A stretch of 34,199 nucleotides of DNA from an uncultured Methylococcaceae bacterium (GTDB lineage Bacteria; Pseudomonadota; Gammaproteobacteria; Methylococcales; Methylomonadaceae): assembly GCA_903866825.1 (NCBI GenBank), contig CAIPPE010000030.1, positions 1-34,199 on the forward strand. The letters are read 5' to 3'. Numbering within the stretch: position 1 is the stretch's first letter; each line of letters opens with the position of its first letter. The notes beneath the pieces are model-generated. The model saw nothing but the letters and a program-made list of their open reading frames with translations. It was not told the origin of the DNA and did no database searches. The position numbers were made by a program, and so were the translations under genes. Shown here in pieces: positions 8,257-17,192 of this stretch.

Positions 8257-9270
8257 ATGCCAATTAAAGTTGCAATCAATGGTTATGGTCGTATTGGACG
8301 TAATATCGTTCGTGCTTTATACGAATCAGGCCGTACTAATGAAATTGAAATAGTTGCAATTAATGACTTAGGTGACAGCAATACCAATGCCCACTTAACA
8401 CAATACGATTCTGTGCATGGTAAATTTCCATTTGAAGTGACTGTTGATGGTGATTATATCGTTATCAATGGTGACAGAATTAGAGTGTTCTCTGAAAGAG
8501 ATCCTTCAAAATTACCTTGGGCAGATTTAGGTGTTGACGTTGTTCATGAATGTACCGGTTTTTTTACCAGCAAAGCTAAAGCCTCTGCGCATATTATTGC
8601 AGGAGCTAAAAAAGTTATTATCTCGGCTCCTGGTGGTAACGATGTTGATGCCACTATTGTATATGGTGTTAACCATAACATTTTAAAAGTGTCAGATACT
8701 GTTATCTCAAACGCTTCATGTACAACAAACTGTTTAGCGCCTATCGTTAAACCTTTAAACGATACTATTGGTATTGAAAGCGGTTTAATGACCACTATTC
8801 ACTCTTACACCAATGACCAGGTATTAACAGACGTGTATCACAGTGACTTACGTCGTGCCCGTTCTGCTACTCAATCCATGATTCCTACTAAGACCGGCGC
8901 TGCAGCAGCGGTAGGCTTAGTATTACCTGAGTTGGCAGGTAAACTGGACGGTTTTGCGATGCGTGTTCCTACCATCAATGTTTCTGTGGTTGATTTAACG
9001 TTCCAGGCTTCAAGAGATACGACTAAAGCTGAAATTGACGAAATCTTGACTGGTGCTTCACAAGGCGCATTAAAAGGTATTTTAGATATCAATGAAAAGC
9101 CTTTAGTGTCTATCGATTTTAACCATAACCCAGCTTCATCAATTTATGAATCACCTTTGACTAAAGTTATCGGTGGTCGTTTAGTTAAAGTTCTGTCCTG
9201 GTACGATAACGAATGGGGTTTCTCAAATCGTATGCTTGACACTACGATTGCTTTAGTTAACGCGAAATAA
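8257..9270 (+). CDS. gap: Glyceraldehyde-3-phosphate dehydrogenase (phosphorylating, type I)
   Basis: A 337-residue cytosolic enzyme that converts glyceraldehyde 3-phosphate, NAD+ and phosphate to 1,3-bisphosphoglycerate. The Rossmann motif [13 protein letters not shown] (8-20) and acidic D37 in INDLG indicate NAD rather than NADP preference. The catalytic cysteine is C155 in SNASCTTNC and the partner histidine is H182 in TIHSYTNDQ. Typical C-terminal sequences [12 protein letters not shown] are intact. Length is normal. A TGGAGA ribosome site lies 6 bases before the ATG. Pyruvate kinase follows after 12 bases, so the two are co-transcribed. Phosphoglycerate kinase, often adjacent to gap, is absent. 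The coding sequence looks strongly codon-biased, as expected for high expression. Confidence 0.98.
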   Translation: MPIKVAINGYGRIGRNIVRALYESGRTNEIEIVAINDLGDSNTNAHLTQYDSVHGKFPFEVTVDGDYIVINGDRIRVFSERDPSKLPWADLGVDVVHECTGFFTSKAKASAHIIAGAKKVIISAPGGNDVDATIVYGVNHNILKVSDTVISNASCTTNCLAPIVKPLNDTIGIESGLMTTIHSYTNDQVLTDVYHSDLRRARSATQSMIPTKTGAAAAVGLVLPELAGKLDGFAMRVPTINVSVVDLTFQASRDTTKAEIDEILTGASQGALKGILDINEKPLVSIDFNHNPASSIYESPLTKVIGGRLVKVLSWYDNEWGFSNRMLDTTIALVNAK

Positions 9271-9282
9271 CGGATTTAATTA

Positions 9283-10731
9283 ATGTTAAGAAGAACCAAA
9301 ATTTTAGCCACACTCGGCCCTGCAACGGATAAACCTGGCGTTCTCGAAGGCTTATTCAGAGCGGGTATTGACGTTGTCCGGATGAACTTTTCTCATGGTT
9401 CTGCTCAAGATCACATTGATAGAGCCAATCTGATTCGGGAGTTAAGTAAAAAAACCGGTAGACGTGTTGGTATTCTAGCTGATTTACAAGGTCCTAAAAT
9501 CCGTATTGCCCGCTTTAAAGATACGAAAGTATATTTGGAAGAAGGTCAGGATTTTGCCCTGGATATCAATTTTGATCCTAAACTGGGTGATAATACTCAA
9601 GTCGGTATCACTTATGAGCCTTTGGCTTTAGAAGTTGTGCCTGGCAGTCGTTTATTGCTTGACGATGGTCGAATCGTGCTGGATGTGGTTAATGTCGTTG
9701 ATATGCGTGTTAACTGTACAGTTGTTGTCGGCGGGGCCTTATCCAATAACAAGGGTATCAACTTGTTGGGTGGCGGTCTTTCTGCAGCCGCTTTAACGGA
9801 TAAGGACAAAGAAGATATTAAAACTGTGGCACTGATGCAGTGTGACTATGTGGCAATTTCTTTTCCTCGTTGTGCAGAAGACTTACATGAAGCACGTCGG
9901 TTATTAGAAGCTGAAGGCTGTTATGCCGGTATTGTTTCTAAAGTTGAACGGGCTGAAGCTATTGTACCTAATGTGATGGATGAAATCATTTTAGCGTCTG
10001 ATGCGGTCATGGTCGCTCGTGGTGATCTTGGTGTTGAGATCGGCGATGCTAACTTACCGGCTGTACAGAAACTATTGATTAAACGGGCTAGAGAGCTTAA
10101 TCGTGTGGCTATTACAGCCACTCAAATGATGGAGTCTATGATTGAAAATCCGATTCCAACCCGTGCGGAAGTATTTGACGTAGCTAACGCAGTTTATGAT
10201 GGCACTGATGCGATCATGTTATCAGCTGAAACGGCATCGGGTAATTATCCGATTAAAGCCGTGGAAGCGATGGATCGTATTTGTCTGGAAGCTGAAAAAC
10301 AGGCGATAGTTCGTCAATCAGATCATCGTATCAGCGATCAGTTTGAGCGTGTCGATGAAGCGATTGCCATGTCTGCGATGTACTTGGCTAACCATAACAA
10401 AATTAAAGGCATAGTTAGTTTAACCGAGTCTGGATCAACACCCTTGTGGATGTCCAGGATTAGTTCGGGTATACCTATTTTTGCTTTTAGCAGTCAAGAA
10501 AAAACCTTAGGTAAAGTGACGCTCTATCGCGGGGTTTTTCCTATGTATTTTCATCTTGAAGGTAATAATGATCATGCTGAGGTTAATCGTGCCATTGTTG
10601 AGAAACTCAGACGCTGGCATAAAGCTAAAGACGGTGATAAATTTATCATCACTAAAGGCGATTTGACTGGTGTAGAAGGTGGTACTAATGCGTTAAAAGT
10701 GATTGTCATTGGACAAGGTTTAACGCCCTAG
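9283..10731 (+). CDS. pyk: Pyruvate kinase
   Basis: A 482-residue glycolytic enzyme making pyruvate and ATP from phosphoenolpyruvate and ADP. The N-terminal RRTKILATLGPAT and NFSHGSAQDH, the catalytic lysine segment GIVSKVERAEAI, the metal/substrate stretch MVARGDLGVEIG and the signature ITATQMMESMIENPIPTRAEVFDVANA are all present. A C-terminal allosteric domain follows (about 350-482). Length fits the bacterial family (about 470-480). The gene is 12 bases behind gap without a strong ribosome site, suggesting coupled translation. A strong hairpin ends the operon. Confidence 0.98.
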   Translation: MLRRTKILATLGPATDKPGVLEGLFRAGIDVVRMNFSHGSAQDHIDRANLIRELSKKTGRRVGILADLQGPKIRIARFKDTKVYLEEGQDFALDINFDPKLGDNTQVGITYEPLALEVVPGSRLLLDDGRIVLDVVNVVDMRVNCTVVVGGALSNNKGINLLGGGLSAAALTDKDKEDIKTVALMQCDYVAISFPRCAEDLHEARRLLEAEGCYAGIVSKVERAEAIVPNVMDEIILASDAVMVARGDLGVEIGDANLPAVQKLLIKRARELNRVAITATQMMESMIENPIPTRAEVFDVANAVYDGTDAIMLSAETASGNYPIKAVEAMDRICLEAEKQAIVRQSDHRISDQFERVDEAIAMSAMYLANHNKIKGIVSLTESGSTPLWMSRISSGIPIFAFSSQEKTLGKVTLYRGVFPMYFHLEGNNDHAEVNRAIVEKLRRWHKAKDGDKFIITKGDLTGVEGGTNALKVIVIGQGLTP

Positions 10732-10744
10732 GCTTTAAAATAAT

Positions 10745-10777
10745 CCTGCACTCACGTGTTTATCATGTGAGTGCAGG
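10745..10777. terminator. Bidirectional hairpin terminator between pyk and uvrD
   Basis: Arms of 14 bases, CCTGCACTCACGTG (10745-10758) and CATGTGAGTGCAGG (10764-10777), pair fully with one G-U wobble around a 5-base loop. T-rich sequence follows on the plus side. It sits between convergent genes, 13 bases after the pyk stop and 11 before the uvrD stop, so it likely serves both. Confidence 0.85.
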
Positions 10778-10788
10778 GTGATTTTATT

Positions 10789-12954
10789 TCATAGTACATC
10801 CAGTTTAGCATAGGCCAGCATCAGCCATTTAACGCCTACCTGCTTAAAGTTAATCTGAACCCTTTCCTGGGCACCAGATCCTTCTATTTGTAAAACCACA
10901 CCCTCCCCAAATTTATCATGATGGACTCTTTGTCCCAATTGGTAGCTACCCGTGCTTATTGAGGGTGGATTTTTTGGTTGAATACTGGTTGCAGGGCGGC
11001 TGACCGTTGCCCGTAGTCTGACTTCCTGTATGAGTTCGGCAGGAATTTCACGGAGAAACCGTGAGGGCCTAGGATAGCTTTCCCGTCCATATAGGCGTCT
11101 CGATTCTGCATAGGTTAAATACAGTTGTTTCATCGCACGGGTCATGCCGACATAACAGAGTCTTCTTTCTTCTTCAAGGCGAGCGATATCATCGACGGAT
11201 TGTTGAGAGGGAAACAAGCCTTCTTCCATGCCCACCAGGAATACGAGCTTAAACTCCAGACCCTTGGCGGAATGAATCGTCATGAGCTGGACGCAGTCTT
11301 CAAAATCATCGCCTTGGTTATCACCTGATTCAAGTGCTGCATGGGTCAGAAAGAGATCAAGTTCACTCATGCCTTCTTCGTTTTCCTGATCAAAATTAAA
11401 GAGTCGGGCAGCATTAACCAGTTCTTCAAGGTTTTCTACTTTTTCCTCACCCTTGTCCATTTTTTCTTTTTGATACAGCTCCATGAGTCCGGAATTTTCA
11501 ACGACCCGCTTAACTTTCTCATAAAGCTCCAGGTCTACCGCTTGGACGGACAGAGCTTTGATAAGTTCTAAAAAACCAATGAGGGCATTAGTTGCACGCG
11601 CAGATAGTGTTCTTTGATTGATCAATACGATAGCGGCTGCCCATAAAGAAAGACTTTGATCTCGCGCTATTGCACGAATATCATCAATGGTTTTAGCCCC
11701 TATACCGCGCGTCGGGGTATTAATAACCCGTTCAAATGAGGCATCATCATCACGATTAGACATCAGGCGTAAATAGGCGAGGGCATTTTTAATTTCTGCC
11801 CGATCAAAGAAGCGTAAGCCCCCATAAACCCGGTAAGGAGTGGCAGTCGCCATCAGTTTTTCTTCAAATTGACGTGACTGAGCATTGGAGCGGTATAAAA
11901 TAGCGGCATCACTGCGTAAGCCGCCTTCGTTAACCCAGGCTCTTATGCGTTCAACGACAAAATAAGCTTCGTCCTGTTCATTAAAGGCAGCGTATAAGGC
12001 ACAGGGTTCACCCTCGCCAGAATCAGTCCATAACTCTTTACCCATACGTCCGGCATTATTGGCGATAATTTTGTTGGCGGCTTTAAGAATTGTGCCGGTT
12101 GAACGATAGTTTTGTTCTAGTTTAATGACCTGGTGATTAGGGTAGTGCTTTTGAAAGTTATAGATGTTTTCAATTTTTGCCCCCCGCCATCCGTAAATGG
12201 ACTGGTCATCATCACCCACCACAAAGAGATTATCCTTACCGTCAGTGAGCAGTCTTAGCCAGGCATATTGAATAGTATTAGTGTCCTGAAACTCATCAAC
12301 ATGAATATGTCTAAAACGGGCTTGATAGAATTCAAGCAGATCAGGGTTATCACGTAATAATTCATGTCCACGTAACAGCAGTTCGGCAAAATCTACTAAT
12401 CCAGAGCGACTACAGAGCTCTTCATAGGCTTTGTAGACTAAAAGCATTTGCCTTTGATGCAGGTCGTTTGTTTCCAGCATGTGCCTGGCTCTGATGCCTT
12501 CATCTTTTTGAGCATTGATAAACCACTGGACTTCTCGGGGCGGCCATTTTGAGTCATCTAAATTAAGCGAATTTAATAACCGCTTAATAACTCTTAACTG
12601 GTCACCAGAATCCATGACTTGGAAAGTTTCCGGTAATTTGGCTTGTGCCGCATGACGTCTGAGTAAGCGATGCGCGATACCATGAAAAGTACCTATCCAT
12701 AAGTTCTGGGTGGGGATATTGAGTAAGTTCTCAATTCTGGCACGCATCTCCTTGGCGGCTTTATTGGTAAAGGTCACAGCCATGATACTATGCGCATGAC
12801 TCGCCCCTACCTGAATTTGCCAGGCAATACGATGGACTAAAACCCGGGTTTTACCACTTCCGGCTCCAGCCAGAATTAACATGGCCTGGGAAGGTGCGGT
12901 AACAGCTTGTCGCTGTGCATCATTTAAAGAATCTATTATTGATGTAACATCCAT
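10789..12954 (-). CDS. uvrD: DNA helicase II (UvrD)
   Basis: A 721-residue superfamily 1A 3'-5' helicase, the same length as E. coli UvrD (720). It unwinds DNA in nucleotide excision and mismatch repair. Visible motifs in order: Walker A GAGSGKTR (30-37), motif II VDEFQDTN, motif III GDDDQSIYGWRGA, LEQNYRST, motif V TIHSAKGLEFKLVFLVG, and motif VI EERRLCYVGMTRA. The C-terminal Tudor-like end (YQLGQRVHHDKFGEGVVLQIEG) typical of UvrD/PcrA is complete. It is monocistronic and divergent from the DUF2892 gene. Confidence 0.97.
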   Translation of the reverse strand: MDVTSIIDSLNDAQRQAVTAPSQAMLILAGAGSGKTRVLVHRIAWQIQVGASHAHSIMAVTFTNKAAKEMRARIENLLNIPTQNLWIGTFHGIAHRLLRRHAAQAKLPETFQVMDSGDQLRVIKRLLNSLNLDDSKWPPREVQWFINAQKDEGIRARHMLETNDLHQRQMLLVYKAYEELCSRSGLVDFAELLLRGHELLRDNPDLLEFYQARFRHIHVDEFQDTNTIQYAWLRLLTDGKDNLFVVGDDDQSIYGWRGAKIENIYNFQKHYPNHQVIKLEQNYRSTGTILKAANKIIANNAGRMGKELWTDSGEGEPCALYAAFNEQDEAYFVVERIRAWVNEGGLRSDAAILYRSNAQSRQFEEKLMATATPYRVYGGLRFFDRAEIKNALAYLRLMSNRDDDASFERVINTPTRGIGAKTIDDIRAIARDQSLSLWAAAIVLINQRTLSARATNALIGFLELIKALSVQAVDLELYEKVKRVVENSGLMELYQKEKMDKGEEKVENLEELVNAARLFNFDQENEEGMSELDLFLTHAALESGDNQGDDFEDCVQLMTIHSAKGLEFKLVFLVGMEEGLFPSQQSVDDIARLEEERRLCYVGMTRAMKQLYLTYAESRRLYGRESYPRPSRFLREIPAELIQEVRLRATVSRPATSIQPKNPPSISTGSYQLGQRVHHDKFGEGVVLQIEGSGAQERVQINFKQVGVKWLMLAYAKLDVL

Positions 12955-13072
12955 TATTTTTTTATCACTTGCACATTTTTAGAGCTGTGTATATTATTCC
13001 AGAGACTGTAATGCTGAAATTATTCATTGCATAACTTAAGATAATAACAATTATACAGAGAAGGGGATTAAG

Positions 13073-13309
13073 ATGAGTTTTGATTATAAACGTTTGGTTA
13101 AATTTGAACACAATATAGGCGATCAAGAAAAAAAATATCGCATATATGGCGGCGCCGCTTTACTTGCTATCTCAGTCTTTACTGCATCAATAGCTTTATT
13201 ATTGGTTGGTATTGTATTAGTCGGAACAGGATTTTCTGGTTGGTGCCCTGCTTACTCAGGACTTAATAAAAATACTACAGCGGCAACCCCTGATTCAACA
13301 GAAGGTTAA
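13073..13309 (+). CDS. Small DUF2892-type membrane protein
   Basis: A 78-residue protein with hydrophobic helices at about 22-40 and 40-55. The ending GTGFSGWCPAYSGLNKNT matches the DUF2892/YgaP transmembrane pattern (TG-x-CPxYxxLGxxT). In some proteins this domain follows a rhodanese. Here it stands alone, and its role is unknown, possibly sulfur-related. A strong ribosome site AAGGGG lies 6 bases before the ATG. It ends against a hairpin shared with the convergent fxsA. Confidence 0.8.
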   Translation: MSFDYKRLVKFEHNIGDQEKKYRIYGGAALLAISVFTASIALLLVGIVLVGTGFSGWCPAYSGLNKNTTAATPDSTEG

Positions 13310-13315
13310 GAAAAA

Positions 13316-13351
13316 GGCGCAAGGTTAAGATTAATCTATTTGCCTTGCGCC
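13316..13351. terminator. Hairpin between the DUF2892 gene and fxsA
   Basis: Perfect 9-base arms GGCGCAAGG (13316-13324) and CCTTGCGCC (13343-13351) with an 18-base loop. On the minus strand the stem is followed by TTTTTCTT, giving an intrinsic terminator for fxsA. It can also stop the convergent plus transcript. Confidence 0.75.
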
Positions 13352-13360
13352 ATTCATGGC

Positions 13361-13798
13361 TTAATCATCTTTTTTAAACTCACCTTCCAACACGTTATTG
13401 TCCGCTTTTTGAGTTGCCTGAAAGGCGCTGGTGGACTGAATGATACGACTCTCAATAATATACTGGGCTATTTTTTTACGTAAGGGCGTAATTAAACAGG
13501 CTAATCCCAAAATATCCGTAATAAAACCCGGTGTTAACAGCAGTACGCCACCCAGCAGGATAATAGGACCTTCTATTATTTCATAGGCGGGTATCTGGCC
13601 TTGCGCAAGGTTTTCCTGAAAGCGTCGGAAAGTAGCAAATCCTTGCTGTTTTAATAGCCAGGAACCCAAAACGGCGGTAAAGACAACCAATATGATGGTG
13701 GGGAAAGCGCCCAGAAAACTGCCTACTTGCAAGAGTAGATATATTTCTGCAAAAGGAATAATTAGAACGATTAGAAACAGTATTTGGATTGCTTTCAT
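13361..13798 (-). CDS. fxsA: FxsA family membrane protein
   Basis: A 145-residue cytoplasmic membrane protein. The chain starts with a hydrophobic helix (IQILFLIVLIIPFAEIYLLLQVGSFLGAFPT) and contains the family segment EIIEGPIILLGGVLLLTPGFITDILGLACLITPLR. E. coli FxsA, when overproduced, relieves exclusion of phage T7 by the F plasmid; its normal role is not known. The polar C-terminus faces the cytoplasm. It is single-gene, divergent from cutA. Confidence 0.92.
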   Translation of the reverse strand: MKAIQILFLIVLIIPFAEIYLLLQVGSFLGAFPTIILVVFTAVLGSWLLKQQGFATFRRFQENLAQGQIPAYEIIEGPIILLGGVLLLTPGFITDILGLACLITPLRKKIAQYIIESRIIQSTSAFQATQKADNNVLEGEFKKDD

Positions 13799-13820
13799 TG
13801 ATACACTCTGACATTTGTTA

Positions 13821-13844
13821 TCGGTGAATTACCGAATAGCGGTA
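13821..13844. promoter_or_regulatory. Overlapping inverted repeats in the fxsA/cutA divergent spacer
   Basis: TCGGT-gaatt-ACCGA (13821-13835) overlaps TACCG-aatag-CGGTA (13830-13844), giving three alternating CGGT/ACCG half-sites about 10 bases apart. Position between two divergent genes suggests an operator for one or both. There is no direct evidence for a binding protein. Confidence 0.3.
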
Positions 13845-13921
13845 TTTATCATTACAATATAAAGGCAAACGATATAAATTTCTAGGATAATATGCAGCCT
13901 TGAATAGTGTTCATAAGTAAA

Positions 13922-14242
13922 ATGCCAAATCAGTATCAAATCATTCTTTGTACCTGCCCAGACAAAGACAGTGCAGAAAAAATCGCCCATAGTCTTGTCA
14001 GTGCCAGATTAGCAGCCTGCGTCAATATTGTACCGGGGGTCACATCGGTTTATTTATGGCAGGAAACACTGGAATCGGCTCAAGAACATTTATTATTAAT
14101 TAAAGCCTGTCAAAGTAATTATCAACCAATCGAGTCATTGATAAAACAACAGCATGCTTACGAGCTTCCCGAAATCATTGCTGTCTCAATAGAAAACGGC
14201 TCACCTGAATATTTGCGTTGGATTGATTCATGTCATTCTTAA
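13922..14242 (+). CDS. cutA: CutA divalent-cation tolerance family protein
   Basis: A small trimeric, ferredoxin-fold cytosolic protein of 106 residues from the ATG at 13922. A GTG 15 bases earlier would give 111. The family sequence is clear: LCTCPDKDSAEKIAHSLVSARLAACVNIVPGVTSVYLWQ, then an ELPEIIAVSIENGSPEYLRWI ending. CutA was linked to copper tolerance in E. coli, but its function is still debated. The stop overlaps the start of dsbD by 13 bases, the conserved cutA-dsbD arrangement of gammaproteobacteria. Confidence 0.95.
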   Translation: MPNQYQIILCTCPDKDSAEKIAHSLVSARLAACVNIVPGVTSVYLWQETLESAQEHLLLIKACQSNYQPIESLIKQQHAYELPEIIAVSIENGSPEYLRWIDSCHS

Positions 14243-16131
14243 AAATAACTTTTGTCCTGTTAGTCATGTCTCTGGTGGGTTCGATAGGCGTTTATGCTGA
14301 AGAGCCGCTGTTACGATCTGAACAATCATTAACGTTACTGGCTAGTGCTAATCCATTGGCCGGTTTAATAGATAGTCTTCCAAAATTTAAACAGGATGCC
14401 AGTGAAGAACCTTTATTGCCAGCTGAGCAGGCTTTTCAGTTTTTTGCAGAAGTTAAAGACGCCAAAACACTGCATGTTAATTGGGTGATAGCAGAAGGTT
14501 ATTATCTTTATCGTGAGAAAATTAAACTGGAGCTTATTAATCCACAAGGCATTCAACTGGGTACTTTTACAATACCCCAAGGTACTCCAAAGCACGATGA
14601 AGCGTTTGGTACGGTAGAGATTTTTCATCAGACGCTAGCCTTTGATGTTCCGTTTAATCGCCTTAATGAATCGGCAGCAGCCATTATTTTAAAGGCAAAA
14701 TTTCAAGGCTGCGCTGATCGAGGTGTTTGTTATCCACCCATGACAAAAACCATCAACCTGGAATTGCCGCTGGGACAAGTGGGACAAATACCCAGTCAGG
14801 TAACTGAAACACCGGTTTCTTCTGCTGAACTTTCTGAGCAAGACCAGATTGTACAATCCTTGCATCATGATAGTGGGGGCGTAGTATTAATTAGCTTTTT
14901 TGGTTTTGGATTGTTGCTATCCATGACACCGTGCATTTTTCCAATGATTCCGATTTTATCCGGCATTATTGTTGGACACGGTAATCGTATTACGACGGCT
15001 AGAGCCTTTTCCTTATCGCTTAGCTATGTGGTTGCTTCTGCTTTTACTTATACGGTATTTGGGGTGCTTGCAGCACTGTTCGGCGGAAATCTGCAAACAA
15101 CCTTCCAGCAACCCTGGATTGTAGGCCTATTCAGCGCCATATTTGTTTTGTTGTCATTGTCCATGTTTGGCTTTTATGATTTGGAGTTGCCCAATTCCCT
15201 AAAAACGAAACTGCATAATTCAAGTGTTAAACACCAGGATGGTTCCTTATGGGGAGCAGCCATTATGGGGGCTTTATCTTCTTTAATCGTTGGCCCCTGT
15301 GTGGCCGCGCCTTTAGCGGGTGCCTTAATTTTTATCGGTCAAAGTGGCAATGCGCTATTAGGCGGTAGTGCATTGTTTGCAATGGGCATGGGCATGGGGG
15401 TTCCTTTGCTGTTATTAGGCGCTTCAGCCGGTAAGTTATTACCCAAAGCAGGTAGTTGGTTGTACTCCACAAAAGCGGTTTTTGGGGTGATCATGCTAGG
15501 GGTTGCGGTTTGGATGCTAAGTCGAATTTTACCGCCTTCCGTGCCAATTTTATTATGGGCGATGTTGCTGATTTTGCCCGCTGTTTATCTTAATGCCTTA
15601 GAACCCCTTCCCATGGATAGCTCTGGCTGGAGTAAGCTATGGAAGGGGATCGGTTTAATAATGCTGGCTTATGGCCTGATCTTATTGATTGGATTCAGTC
15701 TGGGTAATGAGAATCCCTTAAAACCATTAAAAGGGATTGCAGGTAATACATCTCAGGCACTGGAAGAAGGCCTGGTCTTTGAACGTGTTTCAAATTTGGA
15801 GACCTTAGAAGCCAGGATACATCAAGCCAACCTAAATCATCAGCGTGTAATGGTGGATTTTTATGCGGACTGGTGTATTTCATGTAAAGAAATGGAAGCT
15901 TATACCTTTACAGACCCCAGAGTTAAAAAAGTTTTAAGCACCTATAAGCTGTTGCAACTGGATGTTACAAAAGATTCTGATGAAGATAAGGTCTTGCTGG
16001 CAAAGTTTAAGTTGATTGGGCCACCCGCCATCTTATTTTTTAGTGGCAGTGAGCAAGAAGATGCTGCACACCGTGTTATCGGCTATCAGGATGCCGAAAC
16101 CTTTCTTAAAACATTACAAGGGATAAAATGA
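14230..16131 (+). CDS. dsbD: Thiol:disulfide interchange protein DsbD
   Basis: A 633-residue inner-membrane protein that moves electrons from cytoplasmic thioredoxin to periplasmic reductases such as DsbC and cytochrome c maturation proteins. All three redox pairs are visible: periplasmic N-domain C161/C167 (GCADRGVCYPP), membrane-core C235 (MTPCIFPMIP) and C357 (VGPCVAAP), and C-terminal thioredoxin-like C549/C552 (FYADWCISCKEMEAYTF). A signal peptide ends around VYAEE. Relative to E. coli DsbD the N-terminus has about 50 extra residues between the signal peptide and the alpha domain. It overlaps cutA upstream and the TlpA-like gene downstream (ATGA), forming one operon. Confidence 0.97.
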   Translation: MSFLKITFVLLVMSLVGSIGVYAEEPLLRSEQSLTLLASANPLAGLIDSLPKFKQDASEEPLLPAEQAFQFFAEVKDAKTLHVNWVIAEGYYLYREKIKLELINPQGIQLGTFTIPQGTPKHDEAFGTVEIFHQTLAFDVPFNRLNESAAAIILKAKFQGCADRGVCYPPMTKTINLELPLGQVGQIPSQVTETPVSSAELSEQDQIVQSLHHDSGGVVLISFFGFGLLLSMTPCIFPMIPILSGIIVGHGNRITTARAFSLSLSYVVASAFTYTVFGVLAALFGGNLQTTFQQPWIVGLFSAIFVLLSLSMFGFYDLELPNSLKTKLHNSSVKHQDGSLWGAAIMGALSSLIVGPCVAAPLAGALIFIGQSGNALLGGSALFAMGMGMGVPLLLLGASAGKLLPKAGSWLYSTKAVFGVIMLGVAVWMLSRILPPSVPILLWAMLLILPAVYLNALEPLPMDSSGWSKLWKGIGLIMLAYGLILLIGFSLGNENPLKPLKGIAGNTSQALEEGLVFERVSNLETLEARIHQANLNHQRVMVDFYADWCISCKEMEAYTFTDPRVKKVLSTYKLLQLDVTKDSDEDKVLLAKFKLIGPPAILFFSGSEQEDAAHRVIGYQDAETFLKTLQGIK

Positions 16132-16646
16132 TGAAACCAACAGGGTTGATAATTATTGCGGGACTACTGGCGTTGGGTGGAGGCATACTTGTTCGGGGCT
16201 TATCTGTGCCTACAGAGCAAGTGAGTTCACAGCCATTACCAGACTTTAAGTTTCCTGATCTTTCGGATCAACAACATTCAATCTCAGAGTGGCAGGGCAA
16301 AGTCAGAGTGATAAATTTTTGGGCTACCTGGTGTCCACCTTGTATCAAAGAAATACCTGCATTTGTTGAGATGCAAGAACAGTTTGGCACTAAAGGGTTA
16401 CAGTTTATTGGTATTGCGGTAGAGGATAAAGAGCCTGTTAAAGAATTTATCGCCAAAATAAAAATAAATTATCCCATTTTGATTGGAGATTTTGATGGTG
16501 TTTCTTTGGCGCATCAATTAGGTAATACAGCAGACGCGGTGCCGTTTACTTTAATTGTTAATCAAAAAGGAGAGATTATTTATCAGCATCAAGGAGGAAT
16601 ATCCAAAGAGGATATATTGGAAGTTATTCAGCCCTTATTAAATTAA
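16128..16646 (+). CDS. TlpA/ResA-like membrane-anchored thioredoxin
   Basis: A 172-residue thiol-disulfide oxidoreductase. The N-terminal hydrophobic segment (about 5-23) anchors it in the inner membrane with the thioredoxin domain in the periplasm. The active site is WC69-P-P-C72 in NFWATWCPPCIKEIP, and the cis-proline region is in DAVPFTLIVNQ. Such proteins reduce apocytochrome c or other periplasmic thiols. The ATG overlaps the dsbD stop by 4 bases, so DsbD is its probable electron donor. TlpA, ResA and CcmG cannot be separated from sequence alone; the absence of ccm genes here argues against calling it CcmG. Confidence 0.9.
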   Translation: MMKPTGLIIIAGLLALGGGILVRGLSVPTEQVSSQPLPDFKFPDLSDQQHSISEWQGKVRVINFWATWCPPCIKEIPAFVEMQEQFGTKGLQFIGIAVEDKEPVKEFIAKIKINYPILIGDFDGVSLAHQLGNTADAVPFTLIVNQKGEIIYQHQGGISKEDILEVIQPLLN

Positions 16647-16651
16647 AAGAA

Positions 16652-16676
16652 CGGTGAGCGCATTAATCGCTCACCG
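16652..16676. terminator. Hairpin ending the cutA-dsbD-tlpA operon
   Basis: Perfect 9-base arms CGGTGAGCG (16652-16660) and CGCTCACCG (16668-16676) with a 7-base loop, 6 bases after the TlpA stop. The convergent small gene ends 9 bases beyond it. A-rich sequence on the left becomes a U-run for the minus transcript, so it may serve both. Confidence 0.75.
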
Positions 16677-16685
16677 AAAATTGAC

Positions 16686-17033
16686 TTAGAGTGATTTATA
16701 AAGCGTTAATGCCTTATTTAACAAGTCTGCTGATTTTTTAACTTCGCCCAATTTGGCTTGAATTTGCCCTTGGATAACATCGGCATTGGCTTCTTTGATA
16801 ACCGCTTCGTTACCTTCAATTTTTTCTGAAGATAACCGGGCTGATTTTAATTGTAATTGTGCTGCAGAAAAGTCGCTCTTATTGACTTCAATTAAGGCCT
16901 TTTCAACATGATCAATGGTTGTTTTGATGCTTTCTGAGCCATTAGTGGCTTCTTCAGCAGATACTGAAGTACTGATTGCACTGAAAGAAAGGGCCATAAG
17001 AAAACTTAGAGCGGTATTTTTTAAGATATTCAT
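16686..17033 (-). CDS. Small secreted helical protein of unknown function
   Basis: A 115-residue protein with a clear Sec signal peptide (about 1-26, cut near VSA-EE). The rest reads as amphipathic helices with repeated Lys/Asp/Leu spacing (DHVEKALIEVNKSDFSAAQL, then NKALTLYKSL). The layout is like small periplasmic helical-bundle proteins such as SmbP of ammonia oxidisers, but the histidine-rich metal sites of SmbP are missing, so a metal role is not supported. The leader is preceded by only AT-rich sequence without a strong ribosome site. Monocistronic, convergent with the dsbD operon. Confidence 0.7.
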   Translation of the reverse strand: MNILKNTALSFLMALSFSAISTSVSAEEATNGSESIKTTIDHVEKALIEVNKSDFSAAQLQLKSARLSSEKIEGNEAVIKEANADVIQGQIQAKLGEVKKSADLLNKALTLYKSL

Positions 17034-17163
17034 AATTTTTAATTAACTTTTAGAGGGGATTATTGGGGTTTTATCCAATAATATGAGGTTGGAAAAAGAG
17101 AGCTTTCCGGGTGCTATGATATAGTAAGAACCGAACTTTATATCATTTATATTTTTGTATTGA

Positions 17164-17180
17164 GACAGTGATTGTCACTG
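17164..17180. terminator. Short hairpin after the fibronectin-III-like gene
   Basis: ACAGTGA (17164-17170) and TCACTGT (17174-17180) form a 7-base stem with a 3-base loop, 13 bases past the stop of the minus-strand gene. The minus-strand tail contains no clean U-run directly after it, so termination strength is uncertain. Confidence 0.45.
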
Positions 17181-17192
17181 TTCCAGGCGTTA

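Noticed and set aside
16686-17033. SmbP-type metal-binding protein
   Set aside because: Only the length, signal peptide and helical layout are similar; the histidine-rich metal sites are missing.
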